A program made the position numbers and the translations under genes. The notes beneath the pieces were generated by a model. That model was not told the DNA's origin. It did not search any database and saw nothing but the letters and a program-made list of their open reading frames with translations. A stretch of DNA of 64,000 nt, taken from contig NZ_JAPDPJ010000026.1 of the NCBI RefSeq assembly GCF_026013605.1, forward strand, positions 1 through 64,000, read 5' to 3'. Below are positions 61,195 to 64,000 of the stretch, piece after piece (positions within the stretch are counted from its first letter, which is position 1; each line of letters starts with the position of its first letter). Origin of the DNA: Plebeiibacterium sediminum. Lineage in GTDB: Bacteria > Bacteroidota > Bacteroidia > Bacteroidales > Marinilabiliaceae.

Positions 61195-61396
61195 GTAAAT
61201 CAGGGCGGGTAGGTCTGAGCAAGAGTCCGGGCCAGTGGTGGAGAGAGGCCTTCAAGGGCGCACTTGAGGTGGACGTGTGTTGGAAGGAATTGGAGGGTGA
61301 TGTGGGATGAAGGATTCTCTTGGTCTAGCGTTTTTTGCCTACTTTTTTTGGCAATGCAAAAAAGTAGGTAGGGCTTGGGACAACGTCCCAAAACGT
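61195..61396. repeat. GC-rich intergenic repeat-like element
   Basis: About 200 bases inside the 583-base gap 61081-61663, visibly much richer in G and C than everything around it. It ends in a strong hairpin, GCCTACTTTTTT / AAAAAAGTAGGT (about 61336-61371), and a GGGAC / GTCCC pair. I associate this type of element with dispersed intergenic repeats in Bacteroidota genomes; a minus-strand frame over it gives a peptide typical of such repeats and is not a gene. Confidence 0.5.
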
Positions 61397-61571
61397 AATA
61401 AATTCACTAAAATAATTGGTTTTACTTTTGCAGTTAAATCGTAATCTATAATCTGCAATAATTTTATACAATAAGAAGTACACCTATCAACCACATTTTA
61501 CTCAGATTATTTCTTTATTTCACTAATTCATGATAAAAATCCTATCTTTTTAGAAGAAAGTAGCAGCCAAA

Positions 61572-61602
61572 TTTGCAAGACTTAAGAATTTATCTATTTT
61601 TG
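61572..61602 (+). promoter_or_regulatory. iorAB promoter
   Basis: TTTG (61572-61575), exactly 19 bases, TATTTTTG (61595-61602): full consensus. Leader to the ATG at 61664 about 55 bases. Confidence 0.75.
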
Positions 61603-61663
61603 CGTTTTCGCAAAATAATGATAAAAATCACAAAATAGTGCTGAGAGAAGTCACTTTTGGAAT

Positions 61664-63469
61664 ATGGAGAGAGGAAATAAGTTTGCCGTAATGAAAATGA
61701 TGAATGGTAACGAAGCTGTTGCCAGAGGAGCCTTTGAGGCAGGAGTAAAGGTTGCTTCCGGATTCCCGGGAACACCTTCAACAGAAGTAATGGATTACAC
61801 CCGTCATTATTACCCTGAGATATATTGTGAATGGTCAACTAATGAAAAAGTTGGGCTGGAAGTTGCTATTGGAGCTTCATTTGCAGGTTATCGTAGTATG
61901 GCAATAATGAAAACTGTAGGTTTGCATGTTGCTGCTGATGCACTGGGAGGTGCAGCTGGTAGTCAAATTAACGGTGGACTGGTAATCGTAGTTGGTGATG
62001 ATGTGGGGCGTACTGCTGGTGATGACTATAATGATGTGCGTCATTATGGTAATATGTTTAATATTCCGGTGTTTGAGCCGGCTGACAGTCAGGAAGCAAA
62101 GGACTTAATGGTTAAAGCCTTTGAAATAAGTGAAGAATACTCTACTCCTGTTATATTTAAAATTACATCAGTGATATGTAAAACTACCAGTAAAGTGATC
62201 ATTGATGATGAAATTACATACGAAGCGAAATGTAACGTTAAATATCCGGTAAGTTTTAGTAAAGTTATCATGACAACCATGATGATGAATGCTAAAGGCT
62301 CGGAACATCCAAAATTGACCAAATGCTTTAATGACTTTCCTGCTCACATGAAGCGCCTTGCTTCGGACAGCAATGATTTTGATTTCAACAGGCTGGAGTT
62401 GAATGGTAAAAAGATTGGGGTAATTACAGCAGGTACACCTTACTATTATGCCAAAGAAGTTTTACCAGAAGCATCGTTTTTAAAATTAGGCCTTGTAATG
62501 CCTCTTCCTGAAAAGAAGATTAGAGAATTGGCAGATCATGTGGATGAACTCTATGTGATTGAAGATGGTCATGATTTATTAGAAAAGAACATCAAGGATT
62601 TAGGGGTTTCCGTAGTAGGAAAAGAATTATTTCCAAAATTCCCTGATATGATGCGTTTTACTCCGGATATTATTGAGGAAAGACTTGTTCCTAAAGCTGA
62701 AAGAAGAAGTGTTTTAGAAGGCATTCCTTTTAGATTACCAGTTAGTTGTGCCGGATGTTCACACCTCTTTGTGGCAAATATTTTAAAGAAACATAAAATT
62801 AAGGCGGCGGCTGATGTTACCTGTGGACTGATAGGTTGCTTTCCTCATATGGAATCCTATTCGCTACAAAAATGTATGGGTTCAAGTATTGCACTATCTC
62901 ATGGTTATAACGTAGCTACAGATCACAAAGAAAATTTTGTGGCCATGATAGGTGATGGTGGTTTTTGGGCAACGGGAATCAATGGTTTGATGAACCTGAT
63001 ATTTAATGATAGTCAATCAACGGTAATTATTGTTGACAATAGCTGTCTGGCAATGACCGGTGGTCAGCATGTAGCATCAAGCGACTTTGGGTTTAATTAT
63101 AAGCCTGAAAACAAACTTGAAATATCTAAAGTATGTGAGGCTATTGGAGTAAAAGATATTGTTACTGTAGATGCATACGAATATGATAATCTGGAAAAAG
63201 CAATCACCAGTGCAGTAAATGCAAAAACAAATTCTGTTGTGATTGTTAAAAAGCCATGTGTTACAAAGTTCAAACTTCCTAAAAACACACCAAGTTATAT
63301 TGATCAGGATAAGTGTACAAAATGTAGAAAATGTATAAACCTGGGATGTTTAGCTATTGAGAGTAAAAAGACAAAGGACGGAAAGGTTGATATAGTAATT
63401 AATGAGGATCTTTGTGTTGGCTGTGGATTGTGTTCTACGGCATGTAAGTTTGACGCCATAAAATCATAA
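61664..63469 (+). CDS. iorA: Indolepyruvate ferredoxin oxidoreductase, alpha subunit
   Basis: 601 residues: an N-terminal pyruvate-ferredoxin oxidoreductase-type domain I (about 15-180; F-P-G-T-P-S-T-E-V), a TPP-binding domain (about 360-500; G-D-G-G-F-W-A-T-G and N-S-C-L-A-M-T-G-G-Q), and a C-terminal 2[4Fe-4S] ferredoxin domain with C-T-K-C-R-K-C and C-V-G-C-G-L-C-S-T-A-C (about 550-595). It oxidatively decarboxylates aryl-pyruvates from aromatic amino acids to acyl-CoA, reducing ferredoxin: oxygen-sensitive anaerobic metabolism. iorB follows 2 bases later. Confidence 0.95.
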   Translation: MERGNKFAVMKMMNGNEAVARGAFEAGVKVASGFPGTPSTEVMDYTRHYYPEIYCEWSTNEKVGLEVAIGASFAGYRSMAIMKTVGLHVAADALGGAAGSQINGGLVIVVGDDVGRTAGDDYNDVRHYGNMFNIPVFEPADSQEAKDLMVKAFEISEEYSTPVIFKITSVICKTTSKVIIDDEITYEAKCNVKYPVSFSKVIMTTMMMNAKGSEHPKLTKCFNDFPAHMKRLASDSNDFDFNRLELNGKKIGVITAGTPYYYAKEVLPEASFLKLGLVMPLPEKKIRELADHVDELYVIEDGHDLLEKNIKDLGVSVVGKELFPKFPDMMRFTPDIIEERLVPKAERRSVLEGIPFRLPVSCAGCSHLFVANILKKHKIKAAADVTCGLIGCFPHMESYSLQKCMGSSIALSHGYNVATDHKENFVAMIGDGGFWATGINGLMNLIFNDSQSTVIIVDNSCLAMTGGQHVASSDFGFNYKPENKLEISKVCEAIGVKDIVTVDAYEYDNLEKAITSAVNAKTNSVVIVKKPCVTKFKLPKNTPSYIDQDKCTKCRKCINLGCLAIESKKTKDGKVDIVINEDLCVGCGLCSTACKFDAIKS

Positions 63470-63471
63470 AA

Positions 63472-64000
63472 ATGCAGGATACAGGAAAAAATATTATCAT
63501 AGCTGGTTTAGGAGGACAAGGAATACTTCTTTTCAGTAACCTCTTAAGTAAATATTACATGAATCTTGGTTATGAGTTAAAAATATCTGATGTAATTGGA
63601 TTAGGACAACGTGGAGGGGGTGTAGAAAGTCACTTTAGATATTCAAATAAGCCGGTATTATCTCCTTTTATCAAAGCTGGTGATGTGGATTACCTTATTT
63701 CTTTTGAACAAACGGAAACACTAAGATATTTGCATTGTTTGAAAGATGATGGTGTTGTTTTAACCAGTACTTTTGAATTGTCTACTTCCAGTGTAAATAC
63801 CAGACTGGAAAAAGATATGCCAGAATGCAAAACAGAGATTATAAAAAGATCCGGAAAGAAGACATTTATTGTTGATCCTGATGAGCACAAGAATCCGGAT
63901 TTTGATATTAGTAAAATGATGAATGTTGTAATGTTGGGTTACTATGCCGAATTAAGAGGCTATTCTCATGACGATATGATTCAGGTAGTGAAGGAAAGTG
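63472..64000 (+). CDS. iorB: Indolepyruvate oxidoreductase, beta subunit (partial, runs off the window)
   Basis: 176 codons are open to the window edge with no stop. N-terminal I-I-I-A-G-L-G-G-Q-G-I-L-L-F-S-N (about 6-21) and G-L-G-Q-R-G-G-G-V-E-S-H (about 45-56) are the gamma/beta-domain motifs of this family. It forms the heterodimer with IorA, the two genes being 2 bases apart. The C-terminus is not seen. Confidence 0.93.
   Translation, partial: MQDTGKNIIIAGLGGQGILLFSNLLSKYYMNLGYELKISDVIGLGQRGGGVESHFRYSNKPVLSPFIKAGDVDYLISFEQTETLRYLHCLKDDGVVLTSTFELSTSSVNTRLEKDMPECKTEIIKRSGKKTFIVDPDEHKNPDFDISKMMNVVMLGYYAELRGYSHDDMIQVVKES

Noticed and set aside
61200-61391. 63-codon minus-strand frame over the GC-rich element
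   Set aside because: Composition follows the repeat, not a gene; typical spurious frame of such elements.
1-64000. CRISPR arrays, complete insertion sequences, rRNA genes
   Set aside because: No regularly spaced long repeats, no transposase genes and no rRNA-like segments found.

Overview
The window is AT-rich DNA from a member of the Bacteroidota, most likely Bacteroidales/Marinilabiliales-like. I infer this from Bacteroidota-type promoters (TTTG, about 19 bases, TAnnTTTG) with few Shine-Dalgarno sites, a FecI-FecR-TonB receptor-DUF4249 cluster, the conserved string bamD-rpoZ-coaBC-DUF4835-recN, a DUF4922-SpoIID pair, and indolepyruvate oxidoreductase. The species cannot be fixed from the sequence alone.

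Positions 1 to about 23,942 form an integrated mobilizable island that abuts the 3' end of a tRNA-Pro(GGG) gene (23943-24017, minus strand). Its left part is a transfer and maintenance module: an excisionase-type HTH protein, a candidate oriT, mobC, a MOBP-type relaxase with a second gene (coiled coil plus membrane anchor) nested out of frame in its 3' third, a TOPRIM primase-helicase, ParA, a small DNA-binding protein, and an inverted array of GTTTAC motifs. No integrase or conjugation pore genes are in view; the integrase is presumably left of the window.

The right part of the island is a layered defence locus. A type I restriction-modification operon (hsdM, hsdS ... hsdR) is interrupted by a Kiwa-like pair (kwaA-kwaB), an AAA ATPase plus DUF4276 (TOPRIM-like) pair, and an AlbA_2/GHKL-ATPase protein. 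A 78-bp, about 92% identical scrap of that last gene's 5' end lies upstream of the ATPase pair and marks how the pair was brought in. After hsdR come a pentapeptide-like membrane protein and several unrecognised small genes, one nonsense-mutated, then non-coding repeats up to the tRNA.

From 24,018 on, the sequence is chromosomal backbone: ECF sigma/anti-sigma with a TonB receptor and DUF4249 lipoprotein; trxB; DUF4922 and SpoIID; an alpha-oxoamine synthase; bamD-rpoZ-coaBC-DUF4835-recN; fabI; cysD-cysN; a FadL-like outer-membrane protein and a Ser/Arg-rich lipoprotein; proS; a PLDc_N protein; pepT; peroxiredoxin; pabB-tilS; two hypothetical genes; GH27 and GH127 glycosidases; a MEKHLA/PAS protein; and iorA-iorB (iorB runs off the end). 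Several intergenic regions are very compact, with the promoter of one gene built into the terminator hairpin of the gene before.
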